A stretch of 64,000 nt of DNA from Natroniella sulfidigena (GCF_023223645.1 NZ_JALKBY010000001.1:203655-267654); one strand, 5' to 3'; numbered from the stretch's first letter, positions 1 to 8,363 are shown. Made by a program: numbers and translations. Notes: a model not told the origin generated them from the sequence alone.

Positions 1-2
1 AT

Positions 3-359
3 GAGATGGTAACAGACCAGATTGAGCAGTTTATTATTGCGGAAATGATCAGAGAAAAGATTCTTGCTCATACTCATCAGGAAGTACCACACTCTGTGGC
101 AATTGAGATTATAGATTTTGTAGAGCGAGAGGATAAGGAGCTAATTGAGATCAGGGCCAACATTTATGTTGAGCGGAGCTCACAAAAGGGGATCATAATT
201 GGTAAGAATGGAAGAATGTTAAAGAAAATTGGTACTCAAGCAAGACAGGATATAGAAGATTTATTAGGTACTAAGGTCTTTTTAGATTTATGGGTGAAAG
301 TAGAGAAAGATTGGCGTGATGAAGATGATGCATTAAAGATGTTAGGATATAAGGATTAA
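3..359 (+). CDS. era: GTPase Era, C-terminal part (5' end outside window)
   Basis: This is the 3' end of Era, the GTPase that binds the 3' end of 16S rRNA during assembly of the 30S subunit. The visible part is open from the window edge and holds the end of the linker ([16 protein letters not shown]) and the KH RNA-binding domain with its GxxG loop ([14 protein letters not shown]). The GTPase domain lies upstream, outside the window. The ATG at position 6 is only an internal methionine, since the frame is open to the edge and Era homologues carry the same residues in mid-protein. An era-recO neighbourhood is standard in Firmicutes. Confidence 0.93.
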   Translation, partial: EMVTDQIEQFIIAEMIREKILAHTHQEVPHSVAIEIIDFVEREDKELIEIRANIYVERSSQKGIIIGKNGRMLKKIGTQARQDIEDLLGTKVFLDLWVKVEKDWRDEDDALKMLGYKD

Positions 360-411
360 GAAAAGAGGTTTAGCAAAATAAATAACTAAAAGAAGTAGGG
401 GTGTTGTAATC

Positions 412-1095
412 GTGGCGATTAAACCTAAAGATATGGCTAAAATGATCGACCATACAATTTTAGAGCCAATAGCAACTGTCTATGATGTTAAAGAAAAATG
501 TGATGAGGCTAAGGAATATGAATTTACTTCAGTCTGTGTTAATCCCTGTTTTGTACCTTTGGCTACTCAATTATTAAAGGAGACTTCTGTTAAGGTTTGT
601 ACAGTAATTGGTTTTCCACTTGGTGCTAGTACTCCTGAAACTAAAGCTTATGAAACTAAAAATGCTGTTAATAATGGAGCTCAAGAGATTGATCTTGCAC
701 TCAATGTTGGCCCGATAAGGTCGCATAATTGGGAATTTGTCAAGCGAGAGGTTAAGGCTGTAGTAGATGCAACTAAAATTGCAGGGGTCACAAAGGATAT
801 TATTACAAAAGTAATTATTGAACCTGCTTATTTGAATGAAGATGAGATCAAAAAAGTTTCTGAAATTGCTAAAAAGAATGGAGCAGATTTTATTAAGGTC
901 TCAACTGGCTTTGCTTCTAGAGGAGCTACTATGGAAGATGTTAGTTTAATTAGAAAGACAGTCGGACGTTCGATAGGTGTTAAGGCTGTAGGAGAAATCA
1001 AAAACTTTGATGATGCCTTGGATATGTTAGATGCTGGGGCCAATCGTATTGGAACCAGTCATGGGATAGCAATTGTAACAGGGGAAGATGAATAG
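412..1095 (+). CDS. deoC: deoxyribose-phosphate aldolase family protein (DeoC-like)
   Basis: A 227-residue class I aldolase of the DeoC family, which cleaves 2-deoxyribose 5-phosphate to glyceraldehyde 3-phosphate and acetaldehyde. The Schiff-base lysine lies in FIKVSTGF and the catalytic Asp in EIDLALNVG. The second lysine loop reads VKAVGEIK, where typical family members have a Gly-Gly phosphate-binding pair (VKxxGGxR), and the IET segment reads IEP. The protein is therefore somewhat divergent and could act on a related substrate. It starts at GTG 412 after a weak purine-rich site. It lies between era and recO and is followed by a hairpin terminator. Confidence 0.85.
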   Translation: MAIKPKDMAKMIDHTILEPIATVYDVKEKCDEAKEYEFTSVCVNPCFVPLATQLLKETSVKVCTVIGFPLGASTPETKAYETKNAVNNGAQEIDLALNVGPIRSHNWEFVKREVKAVVDATKIAGVTKDIITKVIIEPAYLNEDEIKKVSEIAKKNGADFIKVSTGFASRGATMEDVSLIRKTVGRSIGVKAVGEIKNFDDALDMLDAGANRIGTSHGIAIVTGEDE

Positions 1096-1104
1096 CTGAA
1101 CTTG

Positions 1105-1137
1105 AAATTTGGTACCTTTAAGGGGTGCCAAATTTTT
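1105..1137 (+). terminator. Rho-independent terminator of deoC
   Basis: A 12-bp stem (AAATTTGGTACC with GGTGCCAAATTT, one G-U pair) and a 7-nt loop, followed by a short T tract. It separates deoC from recO. Confidence 0.8.
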
Positions 1138-1196
1138 AATTATTGTTTATTATATATTGATTTAGCATAAACTATTGATTAAAGGGATTGAGAATT

Positions 1197-1943
1197 ATGT
1201 CATTGTTTACTACAGATGCGATTGTGCTTAGAGATTATGAATTAGGAGAGGCAGATAAGATTGTTCTGTTATTTAGTAAAACAAAAGGGAAGATTAAAGT
1301 TGTTGCTAATGGAGCTAGGAAGACTAAAAGTACTTTAGCAGCAGGAATGCAACCTTTTATTTATAATCAGATTATTGCTTATCAAGGAAAATCGGAGTTA
1401 GCTAAGTTAAGCCAATGTGATATCAAAGAAAACTTTCGTACTTTATGTGATGATCTATTTAAAATGGCTTATGCTTCTTATATTGTTGAGTTGATCATTA
1501 AATTAACGGTGGATAGAGAGGAAAATCAGTTAGTTTTTAGCTTGTTATTATTGACTTTAAGGTTATTAGATCAATTTGATGAGCCAGATTTAATAGTTAA
1601 GGCTTTTGAGTTAAAATTGCTCAAGATTTTAGGGTATCGTCCTCATCTAAAAGACTGTATTAAATGTAATAGTAAGCTAACTCAAGGGCTTAAATTTGAT
1701 GCTTTAGCTGGAGGAGTTGTCTGTGCTGACTGTGCTAGTTATACTAGCAAAAATATAAGTTTAGGAACAGTAAAATTTATGGAACAGTTGCTCAAATTAG
1801 ATTATAAGAAGCTATTTAGATTGCGGATGACTGCTCAAATTGATCAAGAACTGTTAATTATAATTCCTCATTATATTCAAACCTTAATCGACAGTAAGTT
1901 GGAAACAGTGGCTTTCTTGCGGAGTTTAAGAGACTTAAGTTAA
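1197..1943 (+). CDS. recO: DNA repair protein RecO
   Basis: RecO loads RecA onto SSB-coated DNA together with RecR and RecF. The protein has an N-terminal OB fold (TTDAIVLRDYELGEADKIV) and a C-terminal helical part with a four-cysteine zinc site (CIKC..CADC). The length of 248 residues is typical. ATG 1197 is preferred over the in-frame TTG at 1188, because the AAAGGG ribosome site at 1181-1186 abuts that TTG but is well spaced from the ATG. Confidence 0.92.
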   Translation: MSLFTTDAIVLRDYELGEADKIVLLFSKTKGKIKVVANGARKTKSTLAAGMQPFIYNQIIAYQGKSELAKLSQCDIKENFRTLCDDLFKMAYASYIVELIIKLTVDREENQLVFSLLLLTLRLLDQFDEPDLIVKAFELKLLKILGYRPHLKDCIKCNSKLTQGLKFDALAGGVVCADCASYTSKNISLGTVKFMEQLLKLDYKKLFRLRMTAQIDQELLIIIPHYIQTLIDSKLETVAFLRSLRDLS

Positions 1944-1957
1944 GGAGGAAGAGGATC

Positions 1958-2371
1958 ATGGAAGATTTAGAGAAGTTAGATGTGATTAAAGAAAGAACGG
2001 GAGCTAGTTATGAAGAGGCAATCACTGCTTTGAAAAATAGTAATGGTGATGTTTTAAAGGCTATAATTCAGCTAGAAGAGGAAAATAGCAAGCAAAATAA
2101 TACTGATAATTCTTCTAATAATAATTACAATTACTATAAAGAGGAGTTTCAGGTACAGGGTCAAAAGATATTAGGCAAAGTTAAAGAGTTGATCAAAGAA
2201 GGGAATATAACCCGGATTAAGGTCAAGAAAGGTGAAAAGGTATTAGTTGATATTCCTGCTACTGCAGGGGTGATTGGAACAGTTCTCTATCCTTCATTAT
2301 TGCTACTAGGTTCAGTAACTGCTTTGGCTACTGAGTGTACAATTGAGGTAGAGCGAGTAAAGAAGGAATAA
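1958..2371 (+). CDS. UBA-like plus DUF4342 domain protein
   Basis: A 137-residue protein with an N-terminal UBA/EF-Ts-like three-helix segment (residues about 4-42, with ERTGASYEEAITAL) and an Asn/Ser-rich linker. The C-terminal domain (about 65-135) matches my memory of DUF4342: a basic amphipathic stretch followed by a hydrophobic segment (TAGVIGTVLYPSLLLLG). The molecular role is unknown. It follows recO by 14 nt with a strong AGGAGG site, so the two are probably cotranscribed. Confidence 0.75.
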   Translation: MEDLEKLDVIKERTGASYEEAITALKNSNGDVLKAIIQLEEENSKQNNTDNSSNNNYNYYKEEFQVQGQKILGKVKELIKEGNITRIKVKKGEKVLVDIPATAGVIGTVLYPSLLLLGSVTALATECTIEVERVKKE

Positions 2372-2381
2372 TTATAAAATA

Positions 2382-2478
2382 GCTTAAGTCTGAGGTTGAG
2401 TTTGAGGTTAAGTCAACCATCAAAATCATAAGGTCTTAGCTCTTACTTAAACTTAAACTTAGACTTAACCTTAACCTA
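2382..2478. repeat. dispersed TTAAGTY-arm hairpin element, copy A
   Basis: A non-coding element with a left arm built of degenerate TTAAGTY/GAGGTT heptamers, a core (CAACCATCAAAATCATAAGG) and a right arm of CTTAAAC/CTTAGAC heptamers complementary to the left arm. The same core and arms occur at 56992-57081, and in inverted orientation at 28035-28130 and 28920-28975. It occupies part of the 724-nt gap before glyQ. Confidence 0.7.
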
Positions 2479-2499
2479 AAATGGGCAATTGCCCATTTT
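2478..2499. terminator. perfect 22-nt palindrome, likely terminator after the DUF4342 gene
   Basis: AAAATGGGCAA and TTGCCCATTTT form a perfect 11-bp inverted repeat followed by a T-rich stretch. It directly abuts repeat copy A, and the remnant at 6160 has the same repeat-plus-hairpin arrangement. Confidence 0.6.
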
Positions 2500-2531
2500 G
2501 CTCTTTAGATTTTACTAGTCACTAATTCCTA

Positions 2532-2560
2532 TTGACAAATAGAAGAGAGTTTGATATATT
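2532..2560 (+). promoter_or_regulatory. sigma-A promoter of the glyQS T-box transcript
   Basis: TTGACA (2532-2537), a 17-nt spacer and TATATT (2555-2560). The expected transcript start is near 2567, at the head of the T-box leader. Confidence 0.8.
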
Positions 2561-2566
2561 TAAGAC

Positions 2567-2787
2567 AAATTTGAATATTCTAGATTATGATGAACAAAAG
2601 TAGTAATTAGCCACTGCTATTAAAGCGAGCTAGAGCAGGTGGGAGTCTAGCATAGTAAGCTAATGAAGGCATTTGGGAGTAATCTTTATAAAGTGGATCC
2701 TTAGTGATTGAGGATTAAGCAGGGTGGAACCGCGGGAAACCTCGTCCCTGATAGTATTAATTATACTATTAGGGAGGGGGTTTTTTA
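2567..2787 (+). ncRNA. T-box leader, glycine type, upstream of glyQS
   Basis: The leader has the invariant T-box antiterminator sequence AGGGTGGAACCGCGG at 2721-2735, which pairs with the uncharged tRNA acceptor end. It also has Stem I elements upstream (AGCGAGCTAGAG..GGTGGGAGTCTAGC) and a GGC triplet in GAAGGCATTTGG at about 2666-2677 that is a plausible glycine specifier. The downstream glyQS genes agree with glycine sensing. The specifier was picked by eye and the fold was not computed. Readthrough is expected when tRNA-Gly is uncharged. Confidence 0.9.
2737..2787 (+). terminator. T-box intrinsic terminator
   Basis: A long stem formed by ACCTCGTCCCTGATAGTAT and ATACTATTAGGGAGGGGGT, followed by six T residues. 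It is the terminator alternative of the T-box switch. Confidence 0.85.
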
Positions 2788-2790
2788 AGT

Positions 2791-3039
2791 TCAGTTGATA
2801 GTGTACAGTGAACAGTGTATAGTTAAAAATCTTAAAGAATTGTGTTCTTAAAGTTTTTGAATTTGTAGATGTTCAAATTTGAGGTAACGTTTAATTACAA
2901 TATTGCTTCACTTCAGTTAGTAGTGTATAGGGTATAGTGTATAGTTGAAAATCTTAAAATCAAGTGCTTTTAAAGTTTTATTTGTAGAGGTTTAAAAGGT
3001 TTTGAACTTAACTATCCACTATCAATTATCAACTATACA
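2791..3039. repeat. GATAGTGTATAG/ACTATCAATTATC hairpin repeat, tandem copy
   Basis: Two tandem left-arm units start near 2791 and 2914 (both GATAGTGTATAGT-like followed by ATAGTT.AAAATCTTAAA). They are closed by a complementary right arm at 3008-3039 (ACTATCCACTATCAATTATC). A single-unit relative lies at 33856-33961. The element fills the space between the T-box terminator and glyQ, so it is part of the glyQS mRNA leader. Confidence 0.7.
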
Positions 3040-3072
3040 CTATTGATATAAAGTGAAGCTTTATATCAATAG
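3040..3072 (+). repeat. 14-bp perfect hairpin just upstream of glyQ
   Basis: CTATTGATATAAAG and CTTTATATCAATAG form a perfect stem around a TGAAG loop. There is no T tract, so it is unlikely to be a terminator. It ends 23 nt before the glyQ ATG and could be an mRNA processing or stability element. Confidence 0.6.
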
Positions 3073-3095
3073 TAAACAGGAAAGTGGGGGATTTG

Positions 3096-3980
3096 ATGCA
3101 ATTTCAAGAAATGATTAATACTTTAACTGAGTACTGGTATCAACAAAATTGTGTTATTAGACAACCTTATGATGTTGAAGTCGGTGCTGGGACAATGAAT
3201 CCAGCTACGTTTTTGCGGGCCTTAGGGCCAGAAGATTGGAATGTTGCTTATGTTGAACCATCTCGTCGACCAGATGATGGACGTTATGGTGATAATCCAA
3301 ATCGAGTTTATCAACATCATCAATTTCAGGTGATTATGAAACCATCACCGGATAATATTCAAGAGTTATACTTAAAGAGTTTGGAAGCTTTAGGGATCGA
3401 TCCAAAGAAGCATGATATTCGTTTTGTTGAGGATAATTGGGAAGCACCTACCCTAGGAGCTTGGGGGCTTGGTTGGGAAGTCTGGTTAGATGGAATGGAG
3501 ATTACCCAATTCACATATTTTCAACAGGTAGGAGGGCTTGAATGTAAGCCAGTAGCTGTTGAGATAACTTATGGTTTAGAGCGGATTGCAATGTATTTAC
3601 AAGAGGTAAATAGTGTTTATGATATTGAGTGGGTTGAAGGAGTAAGCTATGGAGATGTTCATCACCAAGCAGAGGTTGAACATTCTAAGTATAGCTTTGA
3701 AGTAGCAGATATTGAAACATTATTGACGCTTTTTAATCTATATGAGAAAGAAGCTCAGCGAGCAATTGATGAAGATCTTGTCTTACCTGCTTATGATTAT
3801 GTTTTAAAGTGTTCTCATACCTTTAATGTCTTAGATGCACGAGGAGCTATTTCTGTGACAGAGAGGACAAACTATATTAGTAGAGTACGTGATTTAGCTC
3901 GCTTATGTGCTCAAGCCTATGTTGAGCAGCGAGAAGAATTAGGGTATCCACTTTTGAAAGGAGGTCAAGATAATGAGTAA
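3096..3980 (+). CDS. glyQ: glycine--tRNA ligase alpha subunit
   Basis: The catalytic alpha subunit of the alpha2-beta2 bacterial glycyl-tRNA synthetase, which charges tRNA-Gly in the cytoplasm. Its class II core motifs are visible ([53 protein letters not shown]). The 294-residue length is normal. ATG 3096 was chosen over the in-frame GTG at 3084 because the GGGGG ribosome site sits 3' of that GTG. It overlaps glyS by 8 nt and is controlled by the upstream T-box. Confidence 0.96.
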   Translation: MQFQEMINTLTEYWYQQNCVIRQPYDVEVGAGTMNPATFLRALGPEDWNVAYVEPSRRPDDGRYGDNPNRVYQHHQFQVIMKPSPDNIQELYLKSLEALGIDPKKHDIRFVEDNWEAPTLGAWGLGWEVWLDGMEITQFTYFQQVGGLECKPVAVEITYGLERIAMYLQEVNSVYDIEWVEGVSYGDVHHQAEVEHSKYSFEVADIETLLTLFNLYEKEAQRAIDEDLVLPAYDYVLKCSHTFNVLDARGAISVTERTNYISRVRDLARLCAQAYVEQREELGYPLLKGGQDNE

Positions 3981-6054
3981 TGACTTATTATTAGAGGTTG
4001 GAACTGAAGAGATTCCCGCTGGTTTTATGGAAGGTGCTTTTGAGCAGTTAGAAAGGTTGGCCCGTGATTTATTTACAGATAATAGAGTTGAAATTGGAGA
4101 AGTTAAAGCTACTGGAACTCCACGTAGATTAGCTTTATATATTAAAGATGTAGCAGAACAACAAAGTGATTTAAAGAAAGAAGTACGAGGTCCTGCTAAA
4201 AGTGTTGCATTTGATGAATCAGGAAACCCTACTAAAGCAGGAGCAGGTTTTGCTAGAGGACAGGGAATTACTCCTGAGGAATTAGAGATTAGAGACACGG
4301 AAAATGGAGAGTATGTATTTGCTGTAACTGTAGAAGAAGGAAAAGCTACTACTGAGTTATTATCTGAATTGTTAGTTAAGATTATCAAAGAGTTAAACTT
4401 CCCTAAATCAATGAGATGGGCCAACCAAGAATTGAGGTTTGCTCGACCAATTAAGTGGTTGTTAGCTCTGTATGGAACGGAAAAGATAGATCTTTCCTTA
4501 GCTGGAGTTGAATCAGATAATTGGACTTTAGGTCATAGATTTTTAAGTGATGGCCAAGTTAAGATAGATAAAGCAGCTACTTATTTTGATAAATTAGAAG
4601 AGGAATATGTAATTGCAGATCATTTACAAAGAAGAGAGATGATTGTTGAACAGATTAAAGAGATTGGACAGCAACATGATGTAGAGGTAGTTATTGAGGA
4701 AGAGCTATTACATGAGGTTAATTTCTTAGTTGAATATCCTACTGCTTTATGTGGAAAGTTTGAAGAAGAATTTTTGCAATTGCCTGAAGAGGTATTAATT
4801 ACATCGATGCGGGAGCATCAAAGGTACTTTCCTGTTAAAGATGAAGCAGGTGAGTTAAAGAATATGTTTGTTACAGTTAGAAATGGAACGGATGAGTATA
4901 TTGATACGGTTAGAGCAGGAAATGAGAAGGTTTTGCGAGCTCGTTTATCTGATGGGATCTTTTTCTATCAAGAGGATCAAAAAGAAAAGTTAGAGGAAAA
5001 GCTTGAAGAGTTAAAAGATATTATCTTCCAAAAAGAATTGGGAACTTTATATGAAAAGGTTGAACGGATGGTCACTTTAGCAGAGGATTTTGGTCAGTTA
5101 CTGGAGTTGTCCAATGCTGAGATTAAGCAAGCTAAAAGGGCTGCTAAGTTAGCTAAAGCAGATTTAGTAACAGAGATGGTCAATGAGTTTGCTAAATTGC
5201 AGGGAACGATGGGGAAAGAGTATGCTCTCTTAGATGGTGAAGATGAAGAGGTTGCCCAAGCAATCTTTGAACATTATTTACCACGCCATGCGACAGATCA
5301 ATTACCTGGATTAGAAATCTCTAGAGTAATTAGTATAGCAGATAAGATTGATAATATTGTAGGATGCTTTAGTGTGGGGATTATTCCAACTGGATCTCAA
5401 GATCCATATGCTTTACGTAGACAAGCCCAGGGAATAGTTAAGATTATTGTTGATGCTGGTTTAAATCTTAAATTAGATCAACTAATCGATACAGCTTTAG
5501 ATGCATTAGCTGAGCAGGATAAATTAGAAGCTTCAGCAGCAGAAGTTAAAGAAGAGGTATTAGAATTCTTTAAATTGAGATTAGAGAATCTATTAGAGGA
5601 AGCAGAGATTAGATATGATGTATCAGATGCAGTATTAGCGACTAATTACTATGATGTTAATGATACTTTAATGAGAGCAGATGCAGTAATGGAGTTTAGA
5701 GGAGAAGAAGGGTTTGAAGAGTTGATCACTGCCTTTAATCGAGCAAGTAATCTGGCAGCTAAAGCAGAAAGTGAGCAACTTGACCCTGAGTTGTTCGAAG
5801 CAGAAGCAACAAAAGAGTTATATTCTGCTTATCAGGAGGTTAAAGAAGAGATTGAAGAGTTGACTACTAAAAAATATTATTTACAAGCTTTACAAGAAGT
5901 AGCTAAACTAAAAGGGCCAATTGATAACTTCTTTAACTCTGTAATGGTGATGACTGATGATCAGCAAGTTAAAAATAACAGATTAGGATTATTAAAGGTT
6001 GTTTCACAATTACTATCGAGGATAGCTGATTTGACTAAAATAGTAATTGATTAA
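3973..6054 (+). CDS. glyS: glycine--tRNA ligase beta subunit
   Basis: The 693-residue beta subunit, which recognises tRNA-Gly. It opens with the family signature [14 protein letters not shown] and contains the HD-like region ([15 protein letters not shown]) and a C-terminal DALR-type anticodon-binding region. The length is typical. It overlaps the end of glyQ by 8 nt, with an AAAGGAGG site inside glyQ, implying translational coupling. Confidence 0.96.
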   Translation: MSNDLLLEVGTEEIPAGFMEGAFEQLERLARDLFTDNRVEIGEVKATGTPRRLALYIKDVAEQQSDLKKEVRGPAKSVAFDESGNPTKAGAGFARGQGITPEELEIRDTENGEYVFAVTVEEGKATTELLSELLVKIIKELNFPKSMRWANQELRFARPIKWLLALYGTEKIDLSLAGVESDNWTLGHRFLSDGQVKIDKAATYFDKLEEEYVIADHLQRREMIVEQIKEIGQQHDVEVVIEEELLHEVNFLVEYPTALCGKFEEEFLQLPEEVLITSMREHQRYFPVKDEAGELKNMFVTVRNGTDEYIDTVRAGNEKVLRARLSDGIFFYQEDQKEKLEEKLEELKDIIFQKELGTLYEKVERMVTLAEDFGQLLELSNAEIKQAKRAAKLAKADLVTEMVNEFAKLQGTMGKEYALLDGEDEEVAQAIFEHYLPRHATDQLPGLEISRVISIADKIDNIVGCFSVGIIPTGSQDPYALRRQAQGIVKIIVDAGLNLKLDQLIDTALDALAEQDKLEASAAEVKEEVLEFFKLRLENLLEEAEIRYDVSDAVLATNYYDVNDTLMRADAVMEFRGEEGFEELITAFNRASNLAAKAESEQLDPELFEAEATKELYSAYQEVKEEIEELTTKKYYLQALQEVAKLKGPIDNFFNSVMVMTDDQQVKNNRLGLLKVVSQLLSRIADLTKIVID

Positions 6055-6062
6055 TCAAGAGA

Positions 6063-6094
6063 GCAATCTAAGTTAAAGCTTAGGTTGCTTTTTT
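6063..6094 (+). terminator. Rho-independent terminator of glyQS
   Basis: GCAATCTAAG and CTTAGGTTGC form a 10-bp stem with one wobble pair, followed by a run of T. Confidence 0.85.
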
Positions 6095-6159
6095 ATTGTT
6101 CAGGAAATTATGTTTTTAGAGGCTGCGGATAACTTTTATCAGTTTGGATTTGTTGGTTT

Positions 6160-6210
6160 TACTTAAACTTAATCTTAGGCTTAAGCTGAGTTGCCTCCGG
6201 CAACTTTTTT
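6160..6210. repeat. remnant of a TTAAGTY-arm element plus a GTTGCC hairpin
   Basis: CTTAAACTTAATCTTAGGCTTAAG resembles the right arm of the dispersed element at 2382-2478. It is followed by AGTTGCC-TCC-GGCAACT and a T6 tract (6189-6210), a terminator-like hairpin whose twin lies at 27900-27921. The rest of the 339-nt gap before glpX holds the putative glpX control region and nothing else I recognise. Confidence 0.5.
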
Positions 6211-6293
6211 ATGAGTATAATTGTCATAATATTATTAAAATTTAGAATTTGAAATATTTGTTATAAAGGCAGGAAAAGGTTATTAAATATAGT

Positions 6294-6365
6294 ATTAGTA
6301 TAATATATATCAACTAAAGGCAAAAATGTGTTATGTTTTTTGCTTTATATTAGATATGTAATACA
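6294..6365 (+). promoter_or_regulatory. glpX control region with CcpN-like sites
   Basis: The block ATTAGTATAATATATAT (6294-6310) differs at one position from a block upstream of ccpN (8302-8318). Two words, TGTGTTATGTT (6327-6337) and TATGTAATACA (6355-6365), each match 10 of 11 positions of the Bacillus CcpN operator consensus TRTGHYATAYW as I remember it. The region is very AT-rich, so chance matches are possible. Confidence 0.35.
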
Positions 6366-6393
6366 TTAAATTTTTGAAAGGGGTTAATATTAA

Positions 6394-7383
6394 ATGGAAC
6401 GAGAATTAGCTTTAGAACTTGTTAGAGTAACGGAAGCTGCTGCTTTGGCTGCAGCACCATGGATGGGAAAAGGAGATAAGATAGCAGCAGATCAAGCAGC
6501 TGTCGATGCAATGCGAGCTACTTTTGATACTGTAAATATGGAAGGGACTGTAGTAATTGGAGAAGGAGAGAAGGATGAAGCTCCAATGTTGTATACTGGT
6601 GAAGAGCTTGGAGCTGGAGGAGATATTGAATTAGATATCGCAGTTGATCCAGTAGAAGGTACTAGGCTAGTAGCTAAAGGTTTGCCTAATTCTTTAGCAG
6701 TTGTTGGTGCAGCTGAGAGAGGACATCTACTTAATGCACCTGATATGTACATGAAAAAGATTGCTGTTGGCCCGGAAGCTAAGGGAGTAATTGATTTGGA
6801 GGCTTCTCCGACTGAAAACTTACAGGCTGTAGCTAAAGCTAAAGGTAAAGATGTATCAGATTTAACAGTTATTATACTGGATCGACCTCGTCATGAGGAG
6901 ATAGTTAAGGAGATTAGGGAAGCAGGAGCTAGAATTAAGTTCATACTTGATGGAGATGTTGCAGGAGGGATTGCTACTTCTTTAGAGTATACTGGAGTTG
7001 ATATGCTGATTGGAATTGGTGGAGCACCAGAAGGGGTGTTGACTGCTGCAGCTCTTAAATGCTTAGGTGGTGACATGCAAGCCCAATTACATTCACGCAA
7101 TAAAGCTGAAACAGAAAAAGCTTTACAAATGGGGATTGATAACATAGATCAGATATTTAGTATAGATGATTTGGTAAAAGGAGATGACGCACTCTTTTCA
7201 GTAACTGGAATAACAGATGGGGAAATGTTAAATGGAGTTAGATACCATGGTGACCAAGCTGAAACACATTCTATTGTAATGAGAAGTAAAACGAGAACAA
7301 TCAGACATATTAAAGCTAAGCATAGAATTGAGTATAAGCCGTCTTACTTTAAAAAAGAGGTTTTAGCTACTAAAGAAATATAA
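6394..7383 (+). CDS. glpX: fructose-1,6-bisphosphatase class II
   Basis: The GlpX-type phosphatase converts fructose 1,6-bisphosphate to fructose 6-phosphate in gluconeogenesis. The family signatures are clear: N-terminal GKGDKIAADQAAVDAMR, the metal-binding GEGEKDEAPML and VDPVEGTRLVAKG, and the substrate region GGAPEGVLTAAALKCLGG. The 329-residue length is normal. The ATG has a good AAAGGGG site. It heads a group with PPDK regulators, a CcpN-type repressor and ppdK, consistent with a glycolysis/gluconeogenesis switch. The upstream region carries possible CcpN sites. Confidence 0.95.
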   Translation: MERELALELVRVTEAAALAAAPWMGKGDKIAADQAAVDAMRATFDTVNMEGTVVIGEGEKDEAPMLYTGEELGAGGDIELDIAVDPVEGTRLVAKGLPNSLAVVGAAERGHLLNAPDMYMKKIAVGPEAKGVIDLEASPTENLQAVAKAKGKDVSDLTVIILDRPRHEEIVKEIREAGARIKFILDGDVAGGIATSLEYTGVDMLIGIGGAPEGVLTAAALKCLGGDMQAQLHSRNKAETEKALQMGIDNIDQIFSIDDLVKGDDALFSVTGITDGEMLNGVRYHGDQAETHSIVMRSKTRTIRHIKAKHRIEYKPSYFKKEVLATKEI

Positions 7384-7400
7384 TAATTAAGAATTAATAT

Positions 7401-7447
7401 CTCCCCTGATTTAGTAATATTATGTATTACACTAAATGAAAGGGGAG
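7401..7447 (+). promoter_or_regulatory. hairpin sequestering the ribosome binding site of the 7453 gene
   Basis: CTCCCCT (7401-7407) pairs with AGGGGAG (7441-7447), which is the ribosome binding site of the ATG at 7453. Inside it, ATTTAGT pairs with ACTAAAT and AATA with TATT around the loop. No T tract follows, so translational rather than transcriptional control is the simpler reading. Confidence 0.6.
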
Positions 7448-7452
7448 AAAAA

Positions 7453-8229
7453 ATGAAAATTAATTATTATTTGCTTTCAGATTTTTCATTAGAATTTAAT
7501 TTAGAGAAGGTTTATCGTTGGAGCGGAAGTGAAGACTTAGTAGTTAATAATTACTTAGGTAAAGTAACTGAAGATAATATAGAACAAATTATAGAAGGAG
7601 CAATTAGGAAAAGAGCAATTTTATTTTATGCTTTCAGTCAAACTTTATTAAAAGAGAAAGTAGAGAATATTTTAAATGATACTGATTTAGCTTCTTTTAA
7701 TTTTTTAGAATTTGGTTTGTGTACACTATTTCAATCATTTAGAGTACACAAAAGAGAGCAAATTAAGACTGAGCTTGATTATTTCAAAAAGATAAAGGCA
7801 ATGGAGTTTTCTTTACAAGCTGATGAACGAGTTAGCTGGGATAAATTAGATGAAGCAGATATCATTTTATTAGGAGTCTCCTGTACTGCTAAAACACCTC
7901 TTGCTCTGTATTTAGGGTATCTAGGTTATAAGGTTTCTAATCTACCATTAGTTCCTGAAATTAGTTTAGATATAGATAAGTTATTACTCTATCAAAATAA
8001 AATTGTAGGTTTAACAATTAAGAAAGATTATTTAAAAGAATTACGAAAGAGAAAAATCAGTGAGTTAGGCCTACCTATTAATTCTAAATATTCACAGGAA
8101 AGTAGAATACTAGAAGAAATTGATTATGCTGAAGAAATTTTATCGGATTTAGAAGCTCCTGTGATTGATGTTACTGACAAATCAATTGAGAAGTTGGCTA
8201 TAGAAGTGTTAGAAGCGATTAGATTATAA
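7453..8229 (+). CDS. divergent PPDK regulatory protein paralogue (DUF299 family)
   Basis: A 258-residue relative of the bifunctional PPDK serine/threonine kinase/phosphorylase encoded at 9061. The shared C-terminal half includes a P-loop-like GVSCTAKTPLALYLG (residues about 141-155) and NLPLVPEI. It departs from the family at key points: the N-terminal SDSxGxTA motif is replaced by SDFSLEF, the DDG motif before the P-loop reads DER, and the GxSRTxKT P-loop has Arg to Cys and Ser to Ala. It could be an altered-specificity or inactive regulator. Its ribosome site is inside a hairpin. Family assignment is firm; function is inferred. Confidence 0.8.
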   Translation: MKINYYLLSDFSLEFNLEKVYRWSGSEDLVVNNYLGKVTEDNIEQIIEGAIRKRAILFYAFSQTLLKEKVENILNDTDLASFNFLEFGLCTLFQSFRVHKREQIKTELDYFKKIKAMEFSLQADERVSWDKLDEADIILLGVSCTAKTPLALYLGYLGYKVSNLPLVPEISLDIDKLLLYQNKIVGLTIKKDYLKELRKRKISELGLPINSKYSQESRILEEIDYAEEILSDLEAPVIDVTDKSIEKLAIEVLEAIRL

Positions 8230-8301
8230 AAGATGCCAAAACTTAGTTGAATTTTTGTTGATAAATTAGATAAAAATTATAAAAGATGCAGGAAAAAAAC
8301 A

Positions 8302-8363
8302 ATTAGTATAGTATATATAATAAATAGTTCAACATAAATAATATTAATACAACATATAGCATA
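8302..8363 (+). promoter_or_regulatory. ccpN upstream control region
   Basis: It contains ATTAGTATAGTATATAT (8302-8318), a 16-of-17 match to the block upstream of glpX. On the opposite strand, TATGCTATATG (8353-8363) matches 10 of 11 positions of the remembered CcpN operator consensus. A GCAGGAAAA word precedes the block here (8287-8295) and upstream of glpX. This fits autoregulation but is not proven. Confidence 0.35.

Noticed and set aside
2791..3039. Possible CRISPR array in the repetitive region before glyQ
   Set aside because: The units are degenerate, form complementary arms, and are not separated by unique spacers of constant length. No cas genes are near.
3939..4424. 161-residue - strand ORF opposite glyS
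   Set aside because: It is the antisense shadow of a highly conserved coding region, with Ser/Asn/Leu-rich composition and no ribosome site.
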